A DNA stretch of 64,000 nt from Haemonchus contortus (taxonomy: Eukaryota; Nematoda; Chromadorea; Rhabditida; Trichostrongylidae): assembly GCA_000469685.2 (NCBI GenBank), contig LS997566.1, positions 3,234,925-3,298,924 on the forward strand, written 5' to 3'. The notes under the pieces were generated by a model. That model was not told the DNA's origin and did not search any database. It worked only from the letters and a program-made list of their open reading frames with translations. The translations under genes were made by a program, and so were the position numbers. Numbering within the stretch: the stretch's first letter is position 1; every line of letters starts with the position of its first letter. This document shows positions 36,359 to 48,691 of the stretch, in pieces.

Positions 36359-37717
36359 TACTCACTCTTTTTCATATTACATTGGTTCAGTGGTTGTGGA
36401 TTATTGGGAAAATAGCATATAACTTTTTACCGCGATACTTCATTCATAAAATTCCTACTTGAACTTTTGCGAAGTTATCGCTCATAAACGCTTTAGCTTC
36501 ATTTGTTTCTATTGTGATTGGCTGAAAAGCTGTCATTGAAGCAGATAGGAATTATCGTAAAGATTACTTGAATTTAATTTCCTACTACAATTAGACCGGT
36601 AGAGATCATGACAATGAAGCTAAGTTAAGGTCGGCAAGCACTAAACGGTAAACTATACAAGTTGGTGAGACGATACTTGAGAACACCAACTCCAGCGGAA
36701 GAACTAGCTTGATGCTCATTGAGCGGGGACACATGACAGTGTAGCTAAGTGATGGTAGTAACATGGAAATTGAACATTTCAAACGTAAAAGCTTGACAGG
36801 AGGCCTAAGTGAAAGAACAAGGTGACAGAGTCGAACATTAAGTGATTTACGCAAGCAAGGGTAGTCCAAATACGCATTCAAACGCCAACATGACCCTAAA
36901 CTGTGAGCCTATTGTCCTTGTCGTCTATAAAAAGGTTAAAAGTAGTGTTAGTAAGCGGCTACCAGTGTCCGGACGTATTTTCCCATTCTGTTTCCTTCAT
37001 AGTCTCCCGTTAAAATTCCCACAAAATAACCCCGTGTGGCACTTTTCCTTGTTCAAAAACGTGGAAAAAAAGAACTCTTTACCCTCGTCAACAGCCTATT
37101 AAAAGAAATCTCATGGACAACATTAACAGTAAAAGATGAAACCACTTTTGAGCAACAAAGAAGCAGCAACAACAAGTATAAATGAACCAGTTGAAAATCA
37201 CAGCTAGACATCCCGCTTTCCAGCTGTTACCGTACTGAGGGGCCTGTTAGGAAGCACGAAAGACTATTATGCTCGAATAAGAAACAAGAAAAGGAAGAAA
37301 CGGGATAGAATGATTTTCAAGCATTTAAAGAAGTGAAACTCTTCCCTTCCTCAACCACGAATATTCTAACAGTATTCCAATTAGGTGACAAGAAAGTAGG
37401 ATGGGCTATTGGCGGAGAAGCCCCGAGCAATGCTAATAAATTTATATAAGAACTTATCTCAACCGGAATAAGAAATTAATAAGGCATAAAGTGAAGGTAA
37501 CTCGTGAGATAAATAAACTATTCTCTATAAAAATCCTCGAATACGTAATTGTGTAAAAGGCTGTTCACCGAATCTTCAGCGAGTGCCTCTGATTGATGAA
37601 GAGCGATATTCAGAGCTCGGAGTACTCGTCGTATTACCCGAAGTTGCTTGATGAAACTAAAAACCTAATTTTTAAAATAAATTCCAGTGGACTGGATACC
37701 ACTAGAATTAAATCTCA
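36359..37717. other. Gap between convergent genes
   Basis: Holds the 3' ends of the astacin gene (+) and the TXNDC11 homologue (-). I see no further gene, and no clear AATAAA for either within the first few hundred bases. Confidence 0.5.
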
Positions 37718-40700
37718 CTACTGAAGCTTGGTCTCGAATAGCACACGATAACGGCTTTCCCTAACACGGTGTATGGCTCGTATAAGTTTCCCTTGCCTTT
37801 GACGAAGACGGCGGCGATTTCTGAACCAGCAATCCGATGTATTGCAGTGCAAACTTGAGTGCAACCAAATGTCGGATGTAAGAAGACCCACTGAGTCACG
37901 CAGATTCGGCCACAACTCGTCAGCGCCATTTTCCATCGAAGTCTAGCAGAGCAGTGTGATAGAATAAATGACAGTAGATTAGGTTGCGAAAAAGGGAGAG
38001 TGTCCGGGTATTTCCAACTGATATCTGTCCTGAAAAGAAAAATCTAATTGGAAAGGGTGATAGGACGGGCTATATCAAGATCAAAATGGAACACGGTTAA
38101 GGCAGCAATTACAACAATCACAACATTTACAATTACATAGACCCATCTATCAGACACTAGTTCTCAGAGGGAAAAGCCATAAGTCTCCCAGGCAAATCAA
38201 AATTCTAACTTCAACATCACATGACTTCATTTCAAGCGGGCGATTTCATAAAGAGGTAACTAGTTGAATAATAGCCGTTGAAGACATTCGAAGTAAAGAT
38301 AGAAAACAGGTGAAAGCGCTATTTCAGCTCCCAGAAGAGGAGGGTTAGAAATCGCTCTTGTTCACAGTGAAACAAGAAACGCACTGATTGGCCAGAAAAA
38401 TCACAACTGCCGGTATCCGATCGAAGTTGAAGTTGTATGGAAGCTCATTGCGGGTGACATCAATCCTAAATTGTGAAAATTGAGAACCCATACCGCCGAT
38501 AACGTGACTGATGATCTCTACACGAGTGAACTTACATATAAAACTGAATCAACTCAGGTGAAGATGAGAAGTAGTCAGCAGCAGTGTGGTAGATGGGCAA
38601 TGCCGTGGTAGATGGAGCATGCCATCCACCTCCTGAGAAAAACACCACTACATCGTGGGAGGTATTGTGCTGAAAAAACTCAATGGTTCGAAATTACTTC
38701 TCTTTACTTCGTTGGCCAACAGTAATGTATTGCAGAACAAACAATACCGATGAATCCGATACACAAAAAACTCACCCTATTTTCAATAAGATCATGAAAT
38801 ATGCGCTGAGTAAGCCGTCCCAGAACGCGTTCATCCTTCAAACGCGGATGCACGGATGCAACCTGTTCAGCATGATTAGGCCTAAACGACAATTACATAA
38901 AGTAATCAAGTAAATGAAAAACTGTGAGAATGTTCGAGAAAAGATGCCCACTTGTATTTAAGTAATAAGCGACCAGTGGTGACACACACCATACACAAAC
39001 CTTATTCTGCTGTCTTCTTCGCTCATAAAATGATTTGGAATAAGGTAGGAATGGTAGTCACGAATAAATTCACGGACCCGTTTTCTAAAAACGTGAACAT
39101 GAAGTATAACGATTAAAATTTCTTTGGAAATAGTAGCGGAGAAAAACTGCAAATAAAAAATCATGGGTATAGCACTTACTGTGAATAAAATCCATCCATA
39201 ACAGAAAAAAGCTCGCGATTGGCATCAATAGCTATGACTAGAGGCAGCTAAAATATTTCCTATCCTCATAACTTGATACAGAGGCGAATGATAGAATGAA
39301 TTAAAAGCTTTTCGAGACGTTCACCTGCTTTTCTATGAGACCCCATTTATCCAGGAAGTACGAGTAATGGAGAGAGTCCAGTACAGCAAACTTAAGCGTG
39401 TTGTTTTCCTGCAACAAACGAACTTGAAATATATGGTAGTCGTGACAAATGGAGCCAAAAAAAGAAGTCTTCACTGACCTCGTGCTCATGGCATCCCATT
39501 CCACGTATCGATAGATCTACTGCTGGTTGAGGCTCATCAAAAAGATCAATACTCTTAAATAGTAATAATCACAATATTAGTTAATACAACTGTTACGAGT
39601 ACTGTAAAGTTCCACTTAATGAAATCACCAGCCTCATTCCTTTCCGGGTACTTCATATAATCATACAAACGACCTCGCATACATGAGTCCGCCAATCTTA
39701 GCTCTCGGTCGTGGAGTCTTCGCCGTGCTTAAAAATTTGCTAGGTCATATTCTTAAGCAGAGTGAGAAAGGAGGCGTGCAAAAATGGAAGAACATCTATG
39801 TCCTCCTATTCTGGGGATAACTCTATGTTTACTTTTCTGTTGGATCTTTACTAATACAGTTATGATAACCAATCAAAATAAAAAAAAGTCAAGCCGCAGG
39901 ATGGTTTGAGTTCACATAATACGCATTTCCCAAACCGTTCTCCTTACAACTTCTCTGAATGGAGAGCGATTGAAAGGACAGTAATTCAAAACATGACAAA
40001 AAATTATCAAATACCTATGAGTTTCTGCACTGCTGTCAACTCAGGCTGAGAAATCTCATCGTAATAAACGCAGCACCGAGATAACACAGCATCTGGAAGG
40101 TAAAATATAAGCAAACTCCACACAAAGGTAACAGTGTAGATACCAACACCACACATGCAGTCCTCCAGTTATCAATCCTAAATGATGTAGAAACTTGCTT
40201 GCATCTAAGCTTCCATTTCGCACAGCAACACACTTTTCAGTCGCGACCAGCACCTGCTCTGTCCAGTGGCTTCGACGTTTCTGCGATATTTCTTGCTGCT
40301 CGTTAGCATCAGCGTGAAGCTCGTCTTCCCAGCGGAACTTTGCCGAAGAGGCACATGCCATGTTCCAGTCAACACTCGGCAAGAGCGATCGACAGCACGA
40401 ATCCATCTAAACGAATTTCTATGAGTTTTTGTTCTTTGTACACCTTTAATTTATTTATCGAAGCCTCTTGTTGATAATTGCTGATTTGCTCGGCCTCTGT
40501 GATAGTAAAGTGCCTTCATAAACGACACTTGGCCGTATGTGACGAAGATATGCTCGTATGCCCTAACAAATACGTGAACAGCGTAACAGTAATCGATGCG
40601 CTAGTTAAAAGGAGAAAGGGTTCTATTTTTGGCGTTGCCAGCTCTGCCATCGAAATGTGCCCCGCATTCGACTTCTGCTCAGAATTGAAGAATACCAGCC

Positions 40701-43143
40701 AAATTGAACAAAATAATCGTTCGTTATAACTTTCTGCATTATTTCAGTGCAACAATGTCATTCATCAGATGAACAATGGGGCACACATTTTATGAAAGTT
40801 TACAAAAAGTAAAATAGAAAATACTTACCTTCACAACATCCTCCATAACCTCCGCACATGCTAGCCTATCATTTGCAAGTGCTTGCGAAATGTATTTCTG
40901 CCTGACGATTCCTCTCTCAGGAACTTCTATTGACAACAAATCCTCCTCCTTACAATTCCAATATTCTCTCGCTAACTAAAGTATCGACAGCAGTATCGAC
41001 ACCAAACGAAATGTATAACGATTGCAAAGACTAATGGTCATTATGAGGAATGATCAAACGCTAAATGATCATATGAGCTGACTAATTAAACAAGAATTTT
41101 CGCTAACCTCTGTAAAAAGTGATATATCACTCTGGCCCCTGTAGATGGGAGTTAAAAAGGTAACTAATAGCAACATGGACGACTGATTCAGTATTCTGGC
41201 AAACTTCTCCGACATAAGTTCAGTGTTTTTATCTGAAAACCAGTCGTAAGAAGGAAAAATAACCTTTAAATATTACGTCAAGTACAGAAACTAAAGAAAA
41301 GTACAAGCAGAACTGGTGACTCACTGTATTGCAACCACTTTATAGGAGACGATTCTTCTCGATTATGTCGGACCCAATCTACTATATTGGAAGCAGTGGC
41401 CGCAGTTCCGTAGGACCATTGAAATTCGAAATCTAAATGATAAGTTCAATGAGTGGCTATTCCTTCATTGTATTCAATTCAGTAAAACACGCTAAACATT
41501 ATTGAAATGTAATCAATTGTATCAAAATAACATCAATAAGAAGCAAAATCGGCACATGGATCTCAATAAACAAAACTGACCATCAGGGATATACATGGCA
41601 ATGTCGCCCTCAAAACGCATCCCAATCTCTCGCGCCATTCTTTCGCTTGTGACAACAGCAAAGCGAGTGAATTCATCCTCTGTAACATGCTTTCTATGGA
41701 TCATACCAAGCAACACTATTCGATAGAAATATTACCCATTAAGCCAGTCTGTAGCACCATTCCAGCCGCTGCAAAAGCACGGTACCCATAAGGGGTGTTC
41801 ATCGCCTGCAAAGCTATATAAGGTGACGCAAATCATACACACGAAAAATTGTTAATTGTATGAAGTATTGAGAAAGCTACCTTGAACGGAAAGTAGCCGA
41901 CAACCGAAGTGTGGGAATTTCGCTTAAGTTCATCCAGCTGTTTCGTCGATCGTATAACATGTAAAGGATTTCGTACGTTTACCACCCACCTAATAAAAGT
42001 ACGACCGAATTTTGGAAACAGCCACATATACATGGTAGAAAGAGAGCACAGGAGGTCAAGATGACAAAAAATCAAATTGGTTCGGTTCAAAACAAGCAAC
42101 TAAAAGAAAAAAAAGTTCAGGAAAGTTTGAACGATGAAATCACTCGAAAGAAACCCATAAGGACCAGAGATATCTCAGAACACTCTTCTTTGGAATGAGA
42201 AATCACTAGTTCTAGTGAGGCCACCTCTTCCTAGCTGTCTCTGGACTTATTTGTATAACGCCTTCTCAAAAGGAACCTTCAAGAAGCCAGCAAGAACAAA
42301 TAAGTACACTTCCCAACAAATTCTATTATATACACACATAAAGAAGGAAACTTTGAAATTAAGTAAAAATAGAAAAAAGTGAAGAGTTATCCTAAGCGAT
42401 TCAAAAGAGTAGAGACATACCTATAGATATGATCAACTGAATGCTCCCCTTGATACACAGTATAGACCGTGGAGGAGTAGGCGACTATTAATGGGAATTG
42501 ATAAATCTTGTACATGTTTCGGCACTCTCCTGTGGTTGTCCAACAATTAACCGCAACGAACCGTATCTATAAGACATCTTGGTAAGCACCATAGTTCAGA
42601 AGCACTTGACTGAGTAATATTAAGAACTGATGTTCCACGTGGAACGTCATAATACCAACATTTTTGTGATTTCGTAATACCAGTGCCACCACTTCGAACG
42701 GATGTTTCAGTTGCCGAGAGTGAAAGCTCCACGGAGCGTAGTACATTGCCACGAGAAGATCACTGCGCCCTACTGCTCTAAAAAAGGTGTCATCTGACTT
42801 GAGAGAATTCTCTGGAAATTACAAAAAAAAAACAGTAAATATTAATGACAAATAATAAGAGAACAGAAAATAATAAAGGAAACAACACAAACCTATCCGG
42901 GTGAAACTTCCCAGTGTAATAGTCGGTTAAGAAACTACTAGAATGATTTGAGAAAAATGGGCGAGGTCCTTTTGGCTTCAATACGGTTGGACGAGAATAC
43001 ACTTCACTAAACAAACAGCAGATTAAAATTAAACTAACTTTTCAGTTTTAAGCACATTCTTATGTTTCTTAAACATACACAATGATGTCCCATATGCTGG
43101 TAGCGGCCATGACTCCTAAGATGAATATGAGACACTTAGTCAT
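37718..43143 (-). CDS. TXNDC11 homologue, ER thioredoxin-domain protein lacking CxxC
   Basis: Vertebrate TXNDC11 is an ER membrane protein linked to dual-oxidase maturation and ER-associated degradation. Twenty-one exons, first to last: 43079-43143, 42893-43006, 42660-42777, 42421-42566, 41881-41989, 41736-41805, 41581-41715, 41325-41432, 41108-41232, 40829-40975, 40148-40406 (3' edge uncertain), 39603-39727, 39479-39553, 39325-39408, 39180-39247, 39001-39084, 38776-38881, 38536-38669, 38385-38465, 37892-38029, 37718-37820; about 797 residues. N-terminal membrane segment 1-20; thioredoxin-like domain with YYAPWSFHS at 72-80, followed by VAVNCW and FPLIVAYS; a long middle region; a second thioredoxin-like domain with VVVFFSGGGWHAPS at 653-666, then IDVTRNELPYNF and FDRIPAVVIFL; a WKYPDTLPF..NLLSFIL block; and a basic helix (RRRLRQRQGKLIRAI) at the end. 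Neither active site keeps a cysteine pair. A TTTATTTAG trans-splice-like acceptor at 43,203 precedes the start. Confidence 0.85.
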
Positions 43144-43202
43144 GTTCTTCAATGTGAAGATTTTCAGAACAAAATCAGTGACGCTCACATCCAGAGGTAG
43201 CG

Positions 43203-43214
43203 CTAAATAAAATA
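43203..43214 (-). promoter_or_regulatory. Probable trans-splice acceptor of the TXNDC11 homologue
   Basis: On the minus strand TATTTTATTTAG ends 59 bases before the chosen ATG at 43,143. The sequence between has in-frame stops and no upstream exon is apparent, so spliced-leader addition is the simplest reading. Confidence 0.4.
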
Positions 43215-43262
43215 CTATTCAAAGATGTTAAACTCATATTCAGGAAAGGAACCGAAAGATTT

Positions 43263-43553
43263 TCACTGCGAAATTCGCACATTCAAGGGGTGAAGGGCCA
43301 TAAGCCGAATGCCAATGTTCGCTGCCCCATGTGCGCTCGACACTATCAAAGTACACGTTATGCTGACGTGGAATTCCCATATCGGAGTCCTCATCGAGCG
43401 CTGGGGCTCAAATGAGCTCGCAAAAAGTCTATTAATTTGAATCTTTTCTCCAACTTCCCAACATTGTCTCTCCATATTTCGATACTCTCGTAGGTGAACT
43501 ATGGGTAAACAAGGACAGTGCAGCCACCAACCAGTTTCCCACTTAGAATTCAT
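43263..43553 (-). other. 96-codon open frame of unknown nature
   Basis: A minus-strand frame directly upstream of the TXNDC11 homologue, rich in Trp, Arg and Ser. It shows no domain I recognise and no obvious splice link to either neighbour. A transposon fragment seems more likely than a gene. Confidence 0.2.
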
Positions 43554-44018
43554 ATGATCAACAGAGTTATTGACTTAGAAAAAGGAAATTATTCATAATA
43601 GAAAATAGCATAAATTGAAACTGATGAAACTGATAAACAATGGAAACAACAACAACAACAAACAACAAATTAAAGACGATAAACAAGAAGGTGAAGAGGG
43701 AAAACCATGAACTTTCTAACAAGCTTGACCGTGTATACACGGAAAAACTGAATTACTGTAGCACAGTGGGAATATTGACAGGGAGGTAATACGGTAGGAG
43801 ACACGCCAAGATAGGGAAAAAACTAGTTCAGGTATCACTATGGTAACTAAGTATCTGCACCTTTTTCCGAGTACCGAGCAACTTTACCAATCTACTCGTT
43901 TTTCAAAGTAATCTAAAGTTAATGACTAGGTACTAGGAATATGGTAAATATAAAAATGAGATTTTTTTTCAAAAAACAAAAAAGTGATTACATGTTTCTA
44001 AATTATATACGCGATTAC

Positions 44019-46413
44019 TCAGTTGCCATCCTGAGAATAATCGCCCTTCGCAGATGTTTCATCAACTCCAAAGATGTGACCTTCTTAGAAGATAAGATAT
44101 AGGTGGAGGTAGTTGTTCAACTTCTACATTTTCTATGTGTTTCTGAATATATAATAGTTTCTATAAAACATGAAGCGATCGAAAAATCAATAGAAAACTT
44201 TGAACGATCGCTGGATAGCCGCACTACCAAAAAAGGAAATAATGAGTTTCGGCCGGACGAAGTTAGCTATGGCACTGCCGCGTTTTAGGGAAATGGGTTA
44301 ACCCATTGGAGACAGCGCGTGTTTTGGTTTTTTCGGCCGCGTGGGACATCAGCGTTTTGGCGGGCACGGCCACCTTGACGCGCATGCGCGTCAAGATGTC
44401 CCACGAGGTGCACTTTTTGGAAGCCAAAGCTGAGAGGCAACAACAAAAGTGTAATATGTTAGTAAATGAAAAGACTAGCCGACAGGGGGTGCTCTGCTTG
44501 TCTGCACCCTCTTAGCGAAATAGTAACAGCTTTCGTGCACTTGCAGAGCAGAGGCAGGAAATTGCTACCTAGAAGCCTAGAGGGCTGTAGAAAGGGAGAA
44601 CGGGGGGTAGTAAGACATACAGCTTGTTATTAGTGAAACCTGGAGTATGTGAATTTACACTGCCTCACTAAGAGAGTGCAAAAAGTTGTGCGCCACGTAG
44701 TCGTCACATGCTTATAACGTCAACGACAAGGAACATCTTAAAAGCAACACCAAAATGGCTGGAATTGTAAACGCTTGGAAGCTGTACAAAGATGTGGTGA
44801 AGAATATCAGGCTAAATGACTTTAAACTAGAAGTGGACGAATCTCTGCTAAATGTTGAACATAGATAGCTACACTTCGAGTCATCATTGTCACTCCATGC
44901 CACATGTGTTGGAGGAGGTATCTAAAGGTCTGAAAGGAATTAACAGGAGGAGATAAGTAGAGTGTTACGCAGCAGTGTCCAAAGAGCAAGGATTTGCTAT
45001 GGCATCGAAAAAGGCAAAAAGGGTCAATACACGTTGCAGTAGATTCAGGAAATTCTTTTGCATTGTTTGTTTCAATAAAAAACACAAGTCTTGTCACGTA
45101 GAAACGTAATCTCTTGAAGTTATTGTGGTTGTTACTAATTACTTATAAATTAATTTTATTACTTATATGTTTGTTCTGAAAAGGGGTTATAGTTTAGTTT
45201 TGAGTGAGACTTTTACAAGATTTGGAAAAACTTTGCTGGAAGAAACCATATTTGCTCCTACAATGGACCACGTTGTTTGTAGAATTCTTAATGTTCTGTC
45301 TATTGAATAAACACAAAAAAATTCCAAAAAGTGGCGACCTCGCAAAAAAGGAGTGGTGAAAAAACCTTGACGCGCATGCGCGTCACACGGTCCCTCGCGG
45401 TTTGCAAGGCTTGACGCGCATGCGCGTCATGGTGTCATCAATGGGTTAAATCTAAGCAATTCATACTGAATCCTATTCGATATTTTTAAACATAGCTACG
45501 CAAAAGATGCAGAAATCATACGCCTGTGTTATACACATACACACAGGAATATCAACAACATACAGCGTAATGAAAAAATCTGATAGATGATTTAAGACGG
45601 TGATCGATGAGGTATTTCTCATCGCAATACTCCAAAAAAGAAAGACGGAAAAATTGAAACAATCGATTGAAAGTACTCGATAGAAATAGATTGTAGAGCG
45701 ACACAATAACAGAGAGGAAGCCAGCTTTCAAGGACCTCACATTTTCGATCCCTCCTTTCTGCTGACTGACTTCAAATACTAACTTTTAACTTTTTCATAA
45801 AAAGTTAAGAGATAGGATGGATATGTAACAGACAGCATAACCAACTGGTTTAGGTTAACAGTATTGGTCAAGGTTCCTTCAATGCACGGAGTTAATATGA
45901 GAGTTTACTTTTCGAACAGATTTTCAAACCCATTTCCTTTTTCTTATGACGTTTCCTCATATATCTCCTTTAACTTTTGCGCCTAGGGCACAACAATCAG
46001 CATTTGCGCACAGTCTGGAAGGCAGTTTCGTATGAGAAGTAAGAAGCGAAAGAATTACCTGTTTCTCGCTGACGTTTAACATTTTGAGACGATTCTTTGT
46101 TGTCGGATGAAATTTCCTCTTCAGCACTAGCTTCCTCTTTGTAATTAGCCAGAAATGCTTCTACTATACCGTCGTCTATTAGATCGGTTGCTTCCTTTTC
46201 CGCGTATTCGTTTAACTTTTGATATGGAACTGAAACAAACTGTGAAAGAACTGTCCACTATAATGATATCAAGGACCGCTAGAAAAAATGAAGACTTTCA
46301 AAAAAAATACTGTTGTAAAAAGGGCTAACTGCGTGGGAGGGCCGATTGAAGTAGAGTTTATATCGTGACTAACCTGTATCAGCTTCTGAAGAATTCTCAG
46401 AAGTATCGCACAT
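44019..46413 (-). CDS. Small acidic protein, unknown function
   Basis: Ninety-one residues in three exons: 46374-46413, 46059-46229 and 44019-44083, all in phase (1, 1, stop TGA). The chain is Glu/Asp/Ser-rich with one basic patch (NVKRQRET) near the last junction, which could act as a nuclear signal. The block YAEKEATDLIDDGIVEAFLA is predicted helical. No family recognised. The last exon is an inference from phase and composition (GHIFGVDETSAKGDYSQDGN). The 1,975-bp second intron carries a piggyBac relic. A CTTTTTTGTAG acceptor at 46,450 precedes the leader, which holds two upstream ATGs, one opening a short ORF that overlaps the main start out of frame. Confidence 0.5.
44757..44870 (+). pseudogene. 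piggyBac transposase fragment (NAWKLYK segment)
   Basis: A 37-codon frame containing VNAWKLYKD, which resembles the VNAWLLYR-type motif late in the catalytic domain of piggyBac transposases, and then a stop. It lies between the terminal repeats in the expected orientation. The upstream DDD catalytic part is missing. Confidence 0.5.
44999..45109 (+). pseudogene. piggyBac transposase C-terminal Cys-rich fragment
   Basis: A 36-codon frame with TRCSRFRKFFCIVCF and a further CH near the end, matching the spacing style of the C-terminal cysteine-rich zinc domain of piggyBac transposases (TR.C..C...C..CF..YH). It follows the NAWKLYK fragment, as in the intact protein. The first part of the zinc cluster is lost. 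Confidence 0.45.
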
Positions 46414-46449
46414 CGTAATGAATCATTTTTGCATTAACTCGAGCAGGCC

Positions 46450-46460
46450 CTACAAAAAAG
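46450..46460 (-). promoter_or_regulatory. Probable trans-splice acceptor with uORF-bearing leader
   Basis: CTTTTTTGTAG on the minus strand, 36 bases before the ATG at 46,413. The leader has ATG at 46,434 (ends after three codons at 46,423) and ATG at 46,426, whose ORF ends at 46,397 inside the main coding region. Confidence 0.35.
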
Positions 46461-48691
46461 TTCTCAGTTTTTTTTTCATAAATTATGCCACGTTTCATTT
46501 ATCTGAGTAATTTCCGAGAGCAATTGTGGGAGGTAATTCATGGCATGAAGTACTTAGGCATCTTCGGATGCCAAAAATTTCCTGCAGCACAGCAGAAGTA
46601 ATGTTAATACCCTTTGCTCAATAAAAGAGCTACACAAATTCCCTGGACTCGACCGCAAGGAAAACCATTTCCCAGCAGGACACCAGCATTGGTGTCAATT
46701 CAGGCGAGCTACGACCAGCATCCCATAAAACATGACGTAGAAGGCATCAGAATTTCCTATTACGGAAGAGTGACGCAGCCCACTCTGATAAGCAAGAAAC
46801 AGCAAGCTTTGAGGCAACGACGCCTTGCAACTGACCAGCTGGCGATGTGGGATGGAAATAATTTAATTTCTGTTCCCTGCCAGCAAGACCATGAAAGTGC
46901 ACCCAGCTATGACTTCCATCAATAACCTTAACGATGTCCGAGATGTAGGTGTCTCCTATATATAAACTTTTCGGCACTAGATAATTTATTGAGAAAAACT
47001 AGGACCTGATCGGAGGAACTAGAGAGTTCTAAATATGAGATACGATGGTAGTGGGCTGTAAAACTCTTATTCCAAAGAGAAAACAAGAATTACACAAGTT
47101 ACCAAGCATGAACACAAATGTAAAATAAAAGGAAGATAAGCATGCAGCGGTGATAAGAGACAACCCAGTTTTTAAGAACTCAGAATAGCCTATCGTAAAG
47201 GAAACGGGAACGGAGACATCAAGTACAGGTAAGTCACAAAAACAGTACAGTACAATGATCTGTCAAGTAAGCGTCAACCCTAAAACGTTGTACGTGTTCC
47301 GCGCGAAACATCATACAGCACGCCATCCTGTACAGTTCTAAAGCTTGGTGATGTGCTAGCTGCCCTGGCTTTTTCTTTCATATTCTCTTTGTTCATTGAA
47401 GAACTGTTTTCTTCCAATTGCTATACTAGTTCTCTGGTTCCCATGTTTGCTGTCTGGTCAAGGTTGTTCGAAAAGGGAGCATAAATTGAAAACAAAAAGC
47501 GTTTAACACCGGTTTCCACAAATTTAACGTTCCAAGCCGTCGATTTCATCCGTGGATAGCGCAGCCCTCATCTCTATCGTGAAAATACTCGAAACACTGG
47601 AAATGGAGGCTTCCACTTAAGACTTTACATAGCAAAAGATTTGGATTTTGGAGATCGACATACTTCCACTCAACCATTGGAGAGTGTAGGAAGACCCAGC
47701 GGAATAATGAACTAAAAGGCATTGTTAAAACCATTCACTTCTTTCCGATCCAGATGTCAGGCGAACTTCACAATTAGATCCTCTTCGATCTTGATGTGTC
47801 AAAGAACCAGTTACATGACTAATCAGTTAAAAGCTTTTTCTATAGAAGTACTCTCATATACTACATCATCGGATTAGAGCTTCGTTCATTGATAATTTGA
47901 TGAGCTCTTCTTTTTCATGCTTCTCATTTGGGTCTCACCTTACTTCCAGTTGTCCGATTTATATACTTTGCTAATCGGTCATGAATTCACATTGTAATTT
48001 GTCGAAATCGTGCCAGTTTATATCGTTATGTGTTGATGACATCAGTACTAATCAGCATAAACAGGATTATGTTCCTATCCTGTTCCAATCCACCCGTCAC
48101 TTTTTTTTTCTCATAGCAACAAGCTGTCATGAAAACATACGAAGAGTAAACTTTGATGAGATTTATTAAACATAAGGGCTGATTCAAAAAAATTATATAC
48201 AAGCAAATACTATGAGAGGTTAAATTTGGAAATGTTTCTATTCCGTAGACCACTTGGACATCACAAGATCAATTTTTGGAAAATAAATTTTGGTCTTCAA
48301 CCCATTCGTGCTTCTTTGCCGCCTATTTCTGATCTCACTGAAATATGTAGAGTTCATAATTTATTTACGACGTTATTGTTGTGAAATAGAAACAATGCAG
48401 CAATGGGGTATAGCATTCCCATTTGCTGCGAATTCGAAAACCATTATTCCAGCAATCCTGGAGAACAAAATTTTCGCTATTTGGGTGCAAGAGGCTTAGA
48501 TATTAGCATCAGGTAGTCGTATAACTAGGCAAAAATCTACAGGACCTATTTTTATACGAAGTGACAGATAAATTACATATAGTCGAATAAACTAATGCCA
48601 GGGCAGCACCCACCCGCTTCTAGTTGAACCACTATTTTCGGTACAACAAACCTTCAACTTCAGGCCAGCAAAAAAATCATAGAGCGCAGAA
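46461..48691. other. Spacer with open frames on both strands
   Basis: A 103-codon + frame (46,614-46,925) and a 76-codon - frame (46,747-46,977) overlap. The minus frame includes DTYISDIVKVIDGSHSWVHF, faintly like a Tudor-type strand pattern, behind a TATATAG acceptor-like site, but no partner exon was found. The rest shows no supportable gene. Confidence 0.35.

Larger units (their letters stand above)
44298..45449 (+). mobile_element. piggyBac-like element relic
   Basis: TTAA at 44,298-44,301 and at 45,446-45,449 flank 1,144 bp that begins CCCATTGGAGACA and ends in the near complement TGTCATCAATGGG (12 of 15 end bases match). TTAA duplication and CCC..GGG ends define piggyBac elements. Inside the ends the 19-bp palindrome TTGACGCGCATGCGCGTCA occurs at 44,375-44,393, 45,367-45,385 and 45,411-45,429, comparable to the GCGTCA-bearing subterminal repeats of piggyBac. 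A GTGGGACATC/GATGTCCCAC hairpin surrounds the left palindrome. Two coding remnants in the + orientation are listed below. Far shorter than an autonomous element (about 2.4 kb), so inactive in cis. Confidence 0.8.

Noticed and set aside
43620..43665. CAA/ACAACA-rich tract
   Set aside because: Simple low-complexity sequence, not a CRISPR-like or structured repeat.
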